Shown piece by piece: positions 1-9,771 of a stretch of 64,000 nucleotides of DNA. Position 1 is the stretch's first letter, and each line of letters starts with the position of its first letter. The notes beneath the pieces are model-generated. The model worked only from the letters and a program-made list of their open reading frames with translations, had not been told where the DNA came from and searched no databases. Source of the stretch: Shewanella oncorhynchi (GTDB lineage: Bacteria; Pseudomonadota; Gammaproteobacteria; Enterobacterales; Shewanellaceae); contig NZ_JABAEB010000007.1 in the NCBI RefSeq assembly GCF_012584455.1, positions 124,001-188,000 of the forward strand. The letters run 5' to 3'. Made by a program: the position numbers and the translations under genes.

Positions 1-958
1 CTAAATAGTTAAACCCAGTAAAGAAGAGCACCACGGCAAAACTCAATACCCAAAGATTGCTCGCAAATGCGGCCATCGCCAGCAATGCCACTATCATGAT
101 CACGAGGGCAATTTGGAACATCGCCTTAGTATTTTTGCGCTTAACCCCTATGATGATTAACGGCACCATCAAAATAAATGCGCCCACAAAAGCGGGGAAA
201 TACAGCATCCAATGTTTTTCTTTCACTAGACCCGCATCCACCAGATCCAGCGGCAGTGCCACAAATACTGCGGTGAGCACTAAATGCAGGATAAAAATCC
301 CAGCGTTAAGCCTAAATAATTGCGGCTCGAGGAACATACGTTTGAGCTTAGCGGGCGTTGCTAGAGTGTCTCCCTTCGGAGCCTGAGTGATAGGATTAGG
401 CACTAAAAACTGGATCAACAGCATACCGACAATAGCCAATACCGCCGTTAGCCAAAATAACCCTGTCAACCCAAGATGTTGCGCGACGATAGGTCCCATT
501 AGCAAAGACAGGGCAAAAGATAACCCGATACACATGCCAATAATCGCCATCACCTTAGTGCGCTGCTCGTCGCGGGTTAAATCCGCGGCAAGCGCCAGCA
601 CGGCAGCGGCAATCGCGCCCATACCCTGTACTGCTCGACCAAAGACAACGCCATAAATCGTATCTGCGTTAGCTGCGATAACACTGCCAATAGCAAACAA
701 CACTAAGCCACCGAGAATAATCGGCTTGCGACCATATTTGTCAGATAAAATCCCCATGGGGATTTGCAGCACGGCTTGAGTCAGGCCATAGGCGCCGATA
801 GCAATACCCACCCACAGAGGCGAAAAGCCTTCGAGATGCTGACCATAAAGTGCAAAGACGGGCATGATCATAAACAAGCCCATCATGCGCAAACCAAATA
901 CACTGGCTAAAGAAAACGCGACTTTTTTCTCAGTACCCGAAAGTCCGTTGTTACCCAT
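1..958 (-). CDS. MFS transporter, YajR-like (C-terminus cut by window edge)
   Basis: Inner-membrane major facilitator, probably a proton-driven drug or metabolite exporter of the YajR type. I translated the minus strand from the ATG at 956-958, and the frame stays open to base 1, giving about 319 residues. The start region reads MGNNGLSGTEKK, followed by the first helix with LRMMGLFMIMPVF. The YajR-like block GIAIGAYGLTQAV follows, then the MFS loop motif GILSDKYGRKP, then GRAVQGMGAIAAA. At least nine hydrophobic segments are visible. The C-terminal helices, and the YAM domain that full YajR carries, would lie outside the window. The gene is divergent from uvrA. The substrate cannot be read from the sequence. 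Confidence 0.88.
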   Translation of the reverse strand, partial: MGNNGLSGTEKKVAFSLASVFGLRMMGLFMIMPVFALYGQHLEGFSPLWVGIAIGAYGLTQAVLQIPMGILSDKYGRKPIILGGLVLFAIGSVIAANADTIYGVVFGRAVQGMGAIAAAVLALAADLTRDEQRTKVMAIIGMCIGLSFALSLLMGPIVAQHLGLTGLFWLTAVLAIVGMLLIQFLVPNPITQAPKGDTLATPAKLKRMFLEPQLFRLNAGIFILHLVLTAVFVALPLDLVDAGLVKEKHWMLYFPAFVGAFILMVPLIIIGVKRKNTKAMFQIALVIMIVALLAMAAFASNLWVLSFAVVLFFTGFNYL

Positions 959-1361
959 GATTTTGCCCTGGATTGAAGTCTTTTAAGGGGCGCATGTTAC
1001 CACACCCAAAAGGATTTGCTCAAAAGGAAATAGTGGCCTAAACCACTGACTATACACTTAGCTTTTATCCCGTTTATCACGGACCTATATTGACTGTGTC
1101 TGAGTTAACATCTTTATTTTTAACGCTCAGGCACAGGGGTATGAGTCTAACATAGTGTTCACAATTGTCCTGTGAGTCAGTGCGCAACAACAGTATTAAT
1201 CTTAGTTAATCCATTCCATCCACAACATCCCGCGAAGCAGGTCGACTTAAAGCCAGTGCCAGCCCTAGGATTGGTGCAGATCACAGAATCAACTAAACTC
1301 AGCGGCGGAACTGTGCGATACTTGTGCTCATTTTTTTAAGCATATGGCATTAGAGCGATAG
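959..1361. other. Divergent intergenic region between the MFS gene and uvrA
   Basis: About 400 bases that should hold promoters for both flanking genes. I see no convincing ORF. uvrA is LexA-controlled in many gammaproteobacteria, so I looked for CTGT-N8-ACAG and found no acceptable match. The nearest candidates near 1046 and 1312 each miss key bases. Confidence 0.6.
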
Positions 1362-4244
1362 ATGGATAAGATTGAAATACGCGGCGCACGCACCCACAAT
1401 CTCAAGAATATCAACCTGACTATCCCAAGGGATAAACTGATTGTCATCACGGGCTTATCGGGATCTGGCAAATCCTCCCTCGCTTTCGATACTTTATATG
1501 CCGAGGGCCAGCGACGTTATGTCGAGTCCCTATCTGCCTATGCTCGTCAATTTTTGAGTTTAATGGAAAAGCCCGATGTGGACCATATCGAAGGCTTAAG
1601 CCCGGCGATATCCATAGAGCAAAAATCCACCTCCCATAACCCACGTTCAACCGTGGGCACGATTACCGAAATTTATGATTACCTGCGCTTGATGTTTGCC
1701 CGTGTGGGTGAGCCGCGTTGTCCGACACACAATCAACCCTTGGCGGCACAAACCGTCAGCCAGATGGTCGATAAAGTGTTGGAAATGCCCCAAGACAGCC
1801 GCTTGATGCTGCTTGCACCTGTGGTCAACGCCCGTAAGGGTGAACACGTTAAATTGCTCGAAGGTCTATCGGCGCAGGGTTATATCCGCGCGCGTATCGA
1901 CGGTGAAGTGTGTGACTTAACCGATCCGCCAACCTTAGACTTACACGTTAAACACACGATTGAAGTGGTCGTAGACCGTTTTAAAGTGCGTGACGATATC
2001 AAGCAACGCTTAGCGGAATCCTTTGAAACCGCGCTGGAACTCTCTGGCGGCATCGCGACCGTTGCCAGCATGGAAGACGACACGGGTACTGGTAAATCCA
2101 AAGGCGAAGAACTGATCTTCTCGGCCAACTTCGCCTGCCCGCATTGCGGTTATTCGATGGCGGAATTAGAACCAAGGATCTTCTCCTTTAACAATCCAGC
2201 CGGCGCGTGCCAAACCTGTGATGGTTTAGGGGTACAACAATTTTTCGATCCTGAGCGTGTGATCACCAATACCGAACTTTCACTGGCGGGCGGTGCGATT
2301 CGCGGCTGGGATAGACGCAACTTCTACTATTTCCAAATGCTTAGCTCACTCGCCGAACACTATAAGTTCGATGTCGAAGTGCCCTACGAGCAGCTTAGCG
2401 AAAAAGTCCGCAAAATCGTACTTTACGGCTCAGGTAAAGAAAGTATTGCCTTTAAATACATTAATGACCGCGGTGATGTGGTGGTGCGTAATCACCCCTT
2501 CGAAGGCATTCTAAACAACATGGACAGGCGCTATCGCGAAACCGAAAGTAACTCGGTACGTGACGAATTAGCCAAGTTTATCAATACCCAAGCTTGTCAA
2601 AGCTGTGGTGGTTCGCGTCTGCGCGAAGAAGCCCGTAACGTGTTTTTAGGTGATATCAACCTGCCACAACTCACCACTTGGTCGATTGGCGAAGCCTTGG
2701 ACTACTTCGAGAAAGTCGAGTTTAGTGGCCAAAAGGCGCAGATTGCCGAGAAGATTTTAAAGGAAATCCGCGATCGCTTAGGCTTCCTCGTCAACGTGGG
2801 TCTCAATTATTTGAGCCTATCGCGCTCGGCAGAAACCCTCTCGGGCGGTGAAGCCCAACGTATTCGACTCGCCAGCCAAATCGGTGCAGGGCTCGTCGGC
2901 GTGATGTATGTGCTCGACGAACCCTCAATTGGTCTGCATCAAAGGGATAACGAACGTCTGCTGCAAACCCTGATCCACCTGCGGGATTTGGGCAACACTG
3001 TGATTGTGGTTGAGCATGACGAAGATGCGATCCGCATGGCGGATCACGTGATCGATATCGGCCCTGGCGCAGGTGTACACGGCGGCGAAGTCATTTGTGA
3101 CGGTCCGATTGAGAAGATCATCGCCTGTGAAGAATCGGTCACCGGCCAATATATTTCTGGTAAGCGCTGCATTCATATCGATACACCGCGCATTCCGTTC
3201 GACAAAACTCAAGTGATTGAGTTGTTTGGCGCTCGCGGTAACAACTTGCGTAATGTGGATTTAACCATTCCTATTGGCCTATTCACTTGTGTGACGGGCG
3301 TATCAGGTTCGGGTAAATCAACCTTAATCAACGATACCTTCTTCAAGATCGCCCATAGAATGCTCAACGGAGCGACTGTGGATGAGCCATCACCCTATGA
3401 CCGTATCGAAGGGATGGAACTGTGCGACAAAGTGGTCGATATCGACCAAAGCCCGATTGGCCGCACACCGCGTTCAAATCCGGCCACTTATACAGGCATC
3501 TTCACCCCAATTCGCGAGATTTTTGCCGGAACCCAAGAGTCGAGGACTCGCGGTTACCAGGTCGGCCGTTTCTCCTTTAACGTAAAAGGTGGACGCTGTG
3601 AGGCTTGCCAAGGCGATGGCTTGATCAAGGTCGAAATGCACTTCCTACCCGATGTGTATGTACCCTGCGATTCCTGTAAAGGTAAGCGCTATAACCGCGA
3701 AACCTTAGAAGTACGCTATAAAGGCAAGAATATTCACGAAGTACTACAGATGACAGTGGAAGATGCGCGTCAGTTCTTCGATGCCGTACCTGCCATTGCC
3801 CGTAAGCTACAAACCTTGATGGATGTGGGTTTGTCCTATGTGCGTCTCGGCCAAAGTGCGACCACACTTTCGGGTGGCGAAGCCCAAAGGGTGAAACTTG
3901 CCAAAGAGTTGTCTAAGCGTGACACGGGCCAAACCTTGTATATCTTGGATGAACCGACCACGGGCTTACATTTTGCCGATATTCAATTGCTGCTCGACGT
4001 ATTGCATCGTCTCAAATCCCACGGCAACACGATTGTGGTGATTGAGCATAATCTGGATGTGATCAAAACCGCAGACTGGATTATCGACTTAGGCCCAGAA
4101 GGTGGCGGTGGTGGCGGTATGATTTTAGCCACAGGCACGCCGGAAGAAGTCGCCGAGCATCCAACCTCCCACACGGCACGCTTCTTAAAGCCACTGTTAA
4201 AACGGGATATCGAGCTGGCAAAGGCCAATAAAGCTAAGGCTTAA
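1362..4244 (+). CDS. uvrA: Excinuclease ABC subunit A
   Basis: Damage-recognition ATPase of UvrABC nucleotide excision repair; the UvrA dimer loads UvrB at lesions. The 960 residues align along their whole length with E. coli UvrA (940) from memory, starting [14 protein letters not shown]. Two ABC modules are visible. The first has Walker A GLSGSGKS near residue 31 and signature [11 protein letters not shown]. The second has GVSGSGKS near residue 650 and [11 protein letters not shown]. Zinc-binding CxxC pairs are present ([23 protein letters not shown]). Compared with E. coli there is a short insertion near residues 240-250 ([10 protein letters not shown]) and a run of six glycines near residue 925. 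It is followed by a clear terminator. Confidence 0.98.
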   Translation: MDKIEIRGARTHNLKNINLTIPRDKLIVITGLSGSGKSSLAFDTLYAEGQRRYVESLSAYARQFLSLMEKPDVDHIEGLSPAISIEQKSTSHNPRSTVGTITEIYDYLRLMFARVGEPRCPTHNQPLAAQTVSQMVDKVLEMPQDSRLMLLAPVVNARKGEHVKLLEGLSAQGYIRARIDGEVCDLTDPPTLDLHVKHTIEVVVDRFKVRDDIKQRLAESFETALELSGGIATVASMEDDTGTGKSKGEELIFSANFACPHCGYSMAELEPRIFSFNNPAGACQTCDGLGVQQFFDPERVITNTELSLAGGAIRGWDRRNFYYFQMLSSLAEHYKFDVEVPYEQLSEKVRKIVLYGSGKESIAFKYINDRGDVVVRNHPFEGILNNMDRRYRETESNSVRDELAKFINTQACQSCGGSRLREEARNVFLGDINLPQLTTWSIGEALDYFEKVEFSGQKAQIAEKILKEIRDRLGFLVNVGLNYLSLSRSAETLSGGEAQRIRLASQIGAGLVGVMYVLDEPSIGLHQRDNERLLQTLIHLRDLGNTVIVVEHDEDAIRMADHVIDIGPGAGVHGGEVICDGPIEKIIACEESVTGQYISGKRCIHIDTPRIPFDKTQVIELFGARGNNLRNVDLTIPIGLFTCVTGVSGSGKSTLINDTFFKIAHRMLNGATVDEPSPYDRIEGMELCDKVVDIDQSPIGRTPRSNPATYTGIFTPIREIFAGTQESRTRGYQVGRFSFNVKGGRCEACQGDGLIKVEMHFLPDVYVPCDSCKGKRYNRETLEVRYKGKNIHEVLQMTVEDARQFFDAVPAIARKLQTLMDVGLSYVRLGQSATTLSGGEAQRVKLAKELSKRDTGQTLYILDEPTTGLHFADIQLLLDVLHRLKSHGNTIVVIEHNLDVIKTADWIIDLGPEGGGGGGMILATGTPEEVAEHPTSHTARFLKPLLKRDIELAKANKAKA

Positions 4245-4274
4245 CATTCGGTTCATGCCGCGGTCTGAATAATA

Positions 4275-4308
4275 AAAGCGCAGTCGCCCTAAGCACTGCG
4301 CTTTTTTT
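4275..4308 (+). terminator. Rho-independent terminator after uvrA
   Basis: Perfect 10-bp stem AAAGCGCAGT / ACTGCGCTTT with a 9-base loop, followed by a T run. It lies 31 bases past the uvrA stop. Confidence 0.9.
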
Positions 4309-4428
4309 CGCTCAGCAATCCAATATGCTTAAGCTATCGCATACATATAGATCTCATTGAATTAGAATCGGATTTAGGCAAAGATGATATTCATCTTCTG
4401 GCGAAGGCTTCAGCGATAAGGAATGTCC

Positions 4429-5583
4429 ATGCGTGATAGCACTCAGTCCCCAGTGACTCACCTTATGTTACCGAGGCAGTATCAATCACTTTTAAGTAAA
4501 AATCTAAGCGACATAAACCTAAGCGCATCGACTCTATTCAACCACAGTCGTATCGGTCAGCTGCTCGCCAAGTTCAAGATCACGCACCTTATAAGACATC
4601 AATCCCAAAGACTTGGCTTATTAGCACTGGCCTGCGTTGTTACAACGACCCTCACTGGCTGCGCTAACTCAGCCGAAACCTGTGCACGCACAGAGCTAAA
4701 ACTCACTTGGGCCGAGCCCACAGAGTTACAAGCGACAGTCACAGTATTAAGTTCGGATGAATTTGAAGGCCGCAAAACCCAAACCCAAGGTGCGGCAAAA
4801 AGTCGTGACTATATAAAGCAGCAATTTCAGGGGCTAGGTTTACAGCCTTGGGGAGCGGACTTTATCGTGCCCTTTGAATATCAAACCTTCTTCACCCAAG
4901 AAAACGGCGCCAACGTGGTCGCCACCGCGATGGCGGCAGAACCGACGAATCGATGGCGCATTATCGTCGCCCACTATGATCACTTAGGCATGAGCGGCAG
5001 TAAGATTTACCACGGCGCCGATGATAACGCCTCGGGCGTCGCCGCTATGCTCGCCATTGCCAAACATTGGCAACAGCAATTTGCCCTACAACCCAATACC
5101 TTGCCTAAGGTGAACCTGATGTTTGTGGCAACCGATGCCGAAGAACCTGGGCTCTATGGCAGTATCGCCTTGGTTGAACAACTCAAAACCCGCCTGCCAG
5201 AAGCGACTTTTGAGCTGATGTTGAATTTAGATATGGTGAGTCACCCCGGCAGGCCCTATGCGATTTACCTCGAAGGCAGTCGAAACTTCACTCAGTTCAA
5301 TCAATTTAAACCCCTACTGAATCAGCAGAACCGACTTTGCATTAAACTCACGCACCCTAAACCCGTTGGTCGAAGCATACAAAGTACCGATTGGCTGCGG
5401 GCGTCGGATCATTACCCCTTCCACAAAGCGAATATCCCTTGGCTGTATTTTGGTGTGCCGACCCATCCCCAATATCACACACCAGAGGATACCGTCGCGA
5501 CAATCGACATCACTTTTCTTGCGGCAGTGACAGAGTCAGCATTCGAGTTACTTCAATTAAATGTTGAATATTTAAAGAATTAA
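4429..5583 (+). CDS. M28-family zinc aminopeptidase, probable lipoprotein
   Basis: Predicted envelope-anchored metallo-exopeptidase of the Zn-dependent M28 family. Metal-ligand motifs occur in the usual order (numbering from the start chosen here): AHYDHLG with His182, GADDNASG with the bridging Asp near 198, the Glu pair 238-239 in DAEEPGLYGS, Asp268 in NLDMVS, and His350 in PQYHTPED. I chose the ATG at 4429 because AAGGA at 4418-4422 abuts the earlier ATG at 4423 but sits 6 bases before 4429. A hydrophobic stretch ends in the lipobox LTGC with Cys78, which is unusually far from the start. Either the leader is atypical or translation begins further in, though no good alternative start is visible. 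Confidence 0.88.
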   Translation: MRDSTQSPVTHLMLPRQYQSLLSKNLSDINLSASTLFNHSRIGQLLAKFKITHLIRHQSQRLGLLALACVVTTTLTGCANSAETCARTELKLTWAEPTELQATVTVLSSDEFEGRKTQTQGAAKSRDYIKQQFQGLGLQPWGADFIVPFEYQTFFTQENGANVVATAMAAEPTNRWRIIVAHYDHLGMSGSKIYHGADDNASGVAAMLAIAKHWQQQFALQPNTLPKVNLMFVATDAEEPGLYGSIALVEQLKTRLPEATFELMLNLDMVSHPGRPYAIYLEGSRNFTQFNQFKPLLNQQNRLCIKLTHPKPVGRSIQSTDWLRASDHYPFHKANIPWLYFGVPTHPQYHTPEDTVATIDITFLAAVTESAFELLQLNVEYLKN

Positions 5584-5656
5584 TGGGAAGTGGCGCGTTT
5601 CTTGCTCAGTTTTAGCGAAAAAAATGCAGAAAACAGGTTAAATAGCGTGACTCTGA

Positions 5657-5686
5657 TTGGTAAAGTGGCCGCCATGCTGCTATAAT
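5657..5686 (+). promoter_or_regulatory. Candidate sigma-70 promoter for deaD
   Basis: TTGGTA at 5657-5662, 18 bases of spacing, then TATAAT at 5681-5686. This predicts a leader of roughly 85 nt before the deaD ATG. A structured leader would fit the cold-shock control known for csdA/deaD, but the leader's function is inference. Confidence 0.5.
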
Positions 5687-5777
5687 CCGTCGTTCGCGGG
5701 AAATCGACACGGGGTTGATTTTCTGTCTGTGAAACTTTAGCGCCATTTCGCGCGCGCATCCACAAGGCTACAACCCA

Positions 5778-7700
5778 ATGTCATCCGATGAAAGAACTTT
5801 CCGTGAACTCGGCCTATCCGAGAATTTGTTGCGTGCTCTTGACGAGCTAGGTTATGAAAAACCAACGCCAATCCAATCAGCCAGTATTGATCCACTTATG
5901 GCTGGCAAAGATATTTTAGGTCAAGCGCAAACAGGTACAGGTAAAACTGGCGCCTTCGCGTTACCACTATTAAACAAAGTTACCAGCCAAACGACACCGC
6001 AAATTTTAGTATTAGCACCAACACGTGAATTAGCCGTGCAGGTTGCTGAAGCGTTCAGTAGCTATGCCAAATTTATGAAGAATTTCCACGTTCTTCCTAT
6101 TTATGGCGGCCAAAGCATGCAACAACAGTTGAATGCCCTGAAACGTGGCCCACAAGTTATCGTTGGTACGCCAGGTCGTGTTATGGACCATATGCGTCGC
6201 GGCACCTTGAAACTCGATTCATTACAAGCCTTAGTGCTCGATGAAGCCGATGAAATGTTAAAAATGGGCTTCATCGATGATATCGAATGGATCCTTGAGC
6301 ACACGCCAAGCGAGCGCCAACTGGCGTTATTCTCTGCCACTATGCCAGAGCAAATTAAGCGTGTTGCTAACCAGCACTTACGTAATCCTGTACATGTTCG
6401 TATCGAATCAAGCCAAACGACAGTTGAGTCAATCGAACAGCGTTTCGTACAAGTATCACAACACAACAAACTTGAAGCCTTAGTACGTGTATTAGAAGTT
6501 GAAAACACTGAAGGTGTGATCATATTCGTGCGTACTCGTAACTCATGTGTTGAGTTAGCCGAGAAGTTAGAAGCCCGTGGTTATGCTTCATCACCGCTAC
6601 ACGGTGACATGAACCAGCAAGCCCGTGAGCGCGCAGTTGACCAGCTGAAACGTGGCAAGTTAGACATTCTGATCGCGACTGACGTTGCGGCCCGTGGTCT
6701 TGACGTTGAGCGTATCGGTCACGTTGTGAACTACGATATTCCGTATGATGCCGAAGCTTATGTACACCGTATTGGCCGTACAGGCCGTGCTGGCCGTACT
6801 GGTATGGCGATCCTGTTTGTAACGAGCCGTGAAATGCGCATGCTGCGCACTATCGAACGTTCAACGAACAGCCGCATTTCACCAATGAAAATCCCAAGCC
6901 CAGAGACAGTTGCAGAACGTCGTCTGTCTCGCTTAGGTGAGCAATTGGCTGAAACAATCAACGGCGATTTAGATTTCATGAAAGAAGCTGTTGCTCAATT
7001 ATGCCAACAGTTAGAAGTCGATACCGATCTGCTAGCCGCAGCATTGTTACAGCAAGTTCAACAAGAACGTCCTTTGCAATTGCCAGCCATTCAAGAACGT
7101 GTTCGTGATGAACGCAGTGAGCGCACTGAACGTAGCGACCGCGGAAGTGATCGTAATGACCGTGGTGGTGAGCGTGGCGAACGCAGAAGCCGCGAACCGC
7201 GTCCAATGCCAGCCAGCTTAGGCTCAGCTGAAGCGTTGAAAGACAACCCAGATTTGAAAATGTGCCGTTACGTGATCGACGTAGGTCGTGAGAATGGTGT
7301 AGGTGTGGGTAACATCGTTGGCGCTATCGCAAACGAAGCTAACATCGACAGCCGTTACATTGGCGCAATCCAACTTTACGATGCAGTGACCACTGTTGAC
7401 CTGCCAGACGGCATGCCAAAAGACGTGTTACAGCACCTACGTAAAGTACGTGTTTGTGGCAAGCCATTGAACATCCGCGAAGCTGGCGATCAAGTATTTG
7501 TTGATTCAGGCCGCAGTGCTCGTTCAGACCGTCCTGCCGGTGACCGTAAACCACGTGGCGATCGTCCAACAGGTGACCGCCCAGCGGGTGATCGTAAGCC
7601 TCGTGCTGCGTCTACGGGTGACAAGCCATTTGCTGACCGCAAACCTCGTGCAGACAAACCTGCCGGTGAGCGTAAGCCACGTAAACCACGTGAAGACTAA
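5778..7700 (+). CDS. deaD: DEAD-box ATP-dependent RNA helicase DeaD/CsdA
   Basis: Cold-shock RNA helicase that unwinds structured mRNA and assists 50S ribosome assembly; cytoplasmic. The 640 residues carry the full helicase core: Q motif before residue 33, Walker A AQTGTGKT at 50-57, PTRELA at 81-86, DEAD at 155-158, SAT at 186-188 and HRIGRTGR at 330-337. A DbpA-like RNA-binding domain follows at about 480-560. An Arg-rich linker (RSERTERSDRG type) precedes that domain. The last 70 residues are a basic, low-complexity tail with repeated DRKPR, GDRP and ADKP motifs. Length is close to E. coli DeaD (629). The gene ends in its own terminator. Confidence 0.97.
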   Translation: MSSDERTFRELGLSENLLRALDELGYEKPTPIQSASIDPLMAGKDILGQAQTGTGKTGAFALPLLNKVTSQTTPQILVLAPTRELAVQVAEAFSSYAKFMKNFHVLPIYGGQSMQQQLNALKRGPQVIVGTPGRVMDHMRRGTLKLDSLQALVLDEADEMLKMGFIDDIEWILEHTPSERQLALFSATMPEQIKRVANQHLRNPVHVRIESSQTTVESIEQRFVQVSQHNKLEALVRVLEVENTEGVIIFVRTRNSCVELAEKLEARGYASSPLHGDMNQQARERAVDQLKRGKLDILIATDVAARGLDVERIGHVVNYDIPYDAEAYVHRIGRTGRAGRTGMAILFVTSREMRMLRTIERSTNSRISPMKIPSPETVAERRLSRLGEQLAETINGDLDFMKEAVAQLCQQLEVDTDLLAAALLQQVQQERPLQLPAIQERVRDERSERTERSDRGSDRNDRGGERGERRSREPRPMPASLGSAEALKDNPDLKMCRYVIDVGRENGVGVGNIVGAIANEANIDSRYIGAIQLYDAVTTVDLPDGMPKDVLQHLRKVRVCGKPLNIREAGDQVFVDSGRSARSDRPAGDRKPRGDRPTGDRPAGDRKPRAASTGDKPFADRKPRADKPAGERKPRKPRED

Positions 7701-7723
7701 TCTAGCTTAAGCGAGAGACTAAA

Positions 7724-7746
7724 AAGGAGCCTAGGCTCCTTTTTTG
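7724..7746 (+). terminator. Terminator after deaD
   Basis: AAGGAGCC / GGCTCCTT hairpin with a 2-base centre, followed by a T run, 23 bases past the stop. Confidence 0.85.
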
Positions 7747-7840
7747 TTGGCTTAACATCGCACTAGCTCAAAGCACGCTGGCCAGTTGATATTTCAAGCT
7801 GATATAGTCAGTACAAGAATGCCTAGCTTAAGGATATAAA

Positions 7841-7996
7841 ATGGATTTTTTAGCACTGATCACTTCCCCATTTACCTCGGCACTGCCCGAACTCGCTAAG
7901 TCATGCCACAAAGATAAAACGTTATTAATCATGGTACTTGTTGGTTGCACTCTGTTTGCGGGCTTTATTGGAATGTTAGTCGCAATGGCAAATTAA
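7841..7996 (+). CDS. Small membrane protein, 51 residues, unknown function
   Basis: Short ORF beginning MDFLALITSPFTS. AAGGA sits 7 bases before the ATG. Residues 30-50 form one hydrophobic helix (LLIMVLVGCTLFAGFIGMLV), suggesting a single-pass membrane protein with a short soluble N-terminus. It stands between the deaD terminator and the next small membrane gene on the same strand, 67 bases away. I do not recognise a family. The ribosome site and composition argue for a real gene, but conservation was not tested. Confidence 0.55.
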   Translation: MDFLALITSPFTSALPELAKSCHKDKTLLIMVLVGCTLFAGFIGMLVAMAN

Positions 7997-8063
7997 CTTG
8001 CAGTTAAGCCAACATGTCTATTAGTGTCGACTTAGTCTTTAGCAACGCACCTAGTGTATTTCG

Positions 8064-8423
8064 ATGAAAAAAGCCTTTAACGCCGGCCTGTTATCCGCCT
8101 TTGTCGCCCCCGGCAGCGGCCATTTTTACCTAAAACATAAACGCTCGGCACTGGTATTTTTTAGCTTAGCGGTCGTGAGTCTTGTGCTGTTGCTATCGCA
8201 AATCTATCAAGTGGCGCAAGTCATCGCCTTAGATATTCAAAACGGCATCTTACCGCTAGATATCGGCGTAATTTCTGCCGAAATCACCCAACAAACCCAG
8301 ACCACAATTGCCAATGCCAATGAACTGCTCTACGGCTTTATCCTCTGCTGGTTAGTGGCATTACTCGACAGTATTCGGCTTGGGCTTAAGCAAGATAAGC
8401 TGGATACACAAAGTAACCGCTAA
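8064..8423 (+). CDS. Small integral membrane protein, unknown function
   Basis: A 119-residue protein with an N-terminal motif AFVAPGSGHFYLKHKRSA, similar in style to the PG-x-G-x-FY entry motifs of TM2-like small membrane proteins. A hydrophobic helix follows at about 28-48, then a polar loop rich in Gln and Thr, and a second helix near 88-104. The C-terminus is charged. No catalytic residues are evident. It may be co-transcribed with the 51-residue gene upstream. Function unknown. Confidence 0.7.
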   Translation: MKKAFNAGLLSAFVAPGSGHFYLKHKRSALVFFSLAVVSLVLLLSQIYQVAQVIALDIQNGILPLDIGVISAEITQQTQTTIANANELLYGFILCWLVALLDSIRLGLKQDKLDTQSNR

Positions 8424-8552
8424 ATACCTTCTGACTCTTAGCGAGGCCGTAGCGACAAAAGCGATTTTGATATTGACCTAACATTTTTAATCAATTGAAA
8501 AATTGGATATTAACCTTTAGCTACCATGAAAATAACACCATAAACAGTCAAG

Positions 8553-9077
8553 ATGGATGACGATATGTTAACTGAGCAACAACACAATTTTATCCTAAGT
8601 GAAGTGTCACAACCCGTGATTACCATTGCCCGTGAGGTTAATTTTGCCGAGCGCTATGCCTCCATGTTAGCGCGCTTTCCTAAGCTCCCTGGCGATTTTA
8701 ATCCTAAGGTGCCGACGGAGCGTCAACAAATATTGGTTGCCCAGTTCCCTTACCCGATCCGCTTTTACAAAAGTGAGGGGGGATATTACATGCTAAATGC
8801 GAAAAAATTCGCCTACCCGCATATGACACTTATGATGGAGATGCGGCAGTGGGTTCGCTTTCGTTTCAACCTATGGCGTGAAGATAAGCGCATCGGTGGC
8901 GGTTCTTATCAAGATATTGCCGTGGCGGAGCGATTAGCGCGAGGTGAAGAGATTGACTGGGACAAAGACTGGAATGTACCAAACTCCCCATGGTGCTATA
9001 ACGAAGATCAATTACAAACGGTGCTAACCGAAAGTTTTGCACTATTTGATGACCTTTGTAAGCAATTACCTAAATAG
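8553..9077 (+). CDS. Conserved hypothetical protein, 174 residues
   Basis: Soluble protein with no signal peptide or membrane helix, beginning MDDDMLTEQQ. The middle is rich in aromatic and basic residues (YPIRFYKSEGGYYML, RQWVRFRFNLWRED). The C-terminal part is acidic with tryptophans (EIDWDKDWNVPNSPW). A second start at residue 5 is possible. I do not recognise the family. It stands alone on the + strand, convergent with the HAD gene downstream. Confidence 0.7.
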   Translation: MDDDMLTEQQHNFILSEVSQPVITIAREVNFAERYASMLARFPKLPGDFNPKVPTERQQILVAQFPYPIRFYKSEGGYYMLNAKKFAYPHMTLMMEMRQWVRFRFNLWREDKRIGGGSYQDIAVAERLARGEEIDWDKDWNVPNSPWCYNEDQLQTVLTESFALFDDLCKQLPK

Positions 9078-9133
9078 TCACTTGAATTAATTGAGATATA
9101 GGCGGCTAAACAGGTTAACCGCATAGGAATAAA

Positions 9134-9742
9134 TTATTTAGGCCATGCTTTAATCAGGCTGTGGTAGCAAGAGACCAGTAAATCAGCCGCTTGGGCATAA
9201 TCGGGAATAATTTCAGGACAATAGAGGGCACAGTGACTACCAGCATTGCGCGCAGTTTGCAGATCAAACAGATAATCGCCCACATACAAGATCTCTGCGG
9301 GCGCGAGTTGCCACTGCTGGCAAATAAGATGAATACCTTCGGGATGCGGTTTAGGCTGCGCATCATAGCGCGTTAATACTAGTGCGATATCTATGCCGAG
9401 TTTATCGATAGTGATTTGCGCCGCTTCTGGCATATTGCGAGTCAAAATAGCCAAGGGCAGTGACTTGGCCCGTAGGCATTCGATAAGCTCCCTCGCGCCA
9501 TCAATCCAACTGGCCTTGAGTGAACTTTGTCTTTCGTACTCATGGACGATTTCCAGCGCCTGAGCCCGTTCTTCATCAGTACTAAGACTCTCGACATGGG
9601 CCAAGATATCTGTACCAGAATGAATCCCCAACTCACGCCGCAGCCCAGCAAAATCGGGATTAGAATGCGCTAAGGTGCCGTCGAGATCGAAGATGACGCC
9701 ACGGATATCCTGAAGTTTTAACTCGCTGAGTCTAGTGATCAC
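9134..9742 (-). CDS. HAD-superfamily hydrolase, phosphoglycolate-phosphatase-like
   Basis: Cytoplasmic phosphatase of HAD subfamily I. Motif I is FDLDGTLA near residues 18-25, with the nucleophile Asp and the acid/base Asp two residues later. Motif II is LAILTRN, motif III is around KPHP, and motif IV is YVGDYLFDLQTARNAG. An alpha-helical cap lies between motifs I and II, as in Gph and PgmB enzymes. The substrate is not deducible; a phosphoglycolate or sugar phosphate would be usual. It lies 29 bases downstream of the EamA transporter on the same strand, so the two may be co-transcribed. Confidence 0.85.
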   Translation of the reverse strand: MITRLSELKLQDIRGVIFDLDGTLAHSNPDFAGLRRELGIHSGTDILAHVESLSTDEERAQALEIVHEYERQSSLKASWIDGARELIECLRAKSLPLAILTRNMPEAAQITIDKLGIDIALVLTRYDAQPKPHPEGIHLICQQWQLAPAEILYVGDYLFDLQTARNAGSHCALYCPEIIPDYAQAADLLVSCYHSLIKAWPK

Positions 9743-9771
9743 TGGCCTTTCCCATGGATAAAATGTATGCG

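Noticed and set aside
959..1361. LexA (SOS) box before uvrA
   Set aside because: Expected from other gammaproteobacteria, but no CTGT-N8-ACAG match within acceptable mismatch was found.
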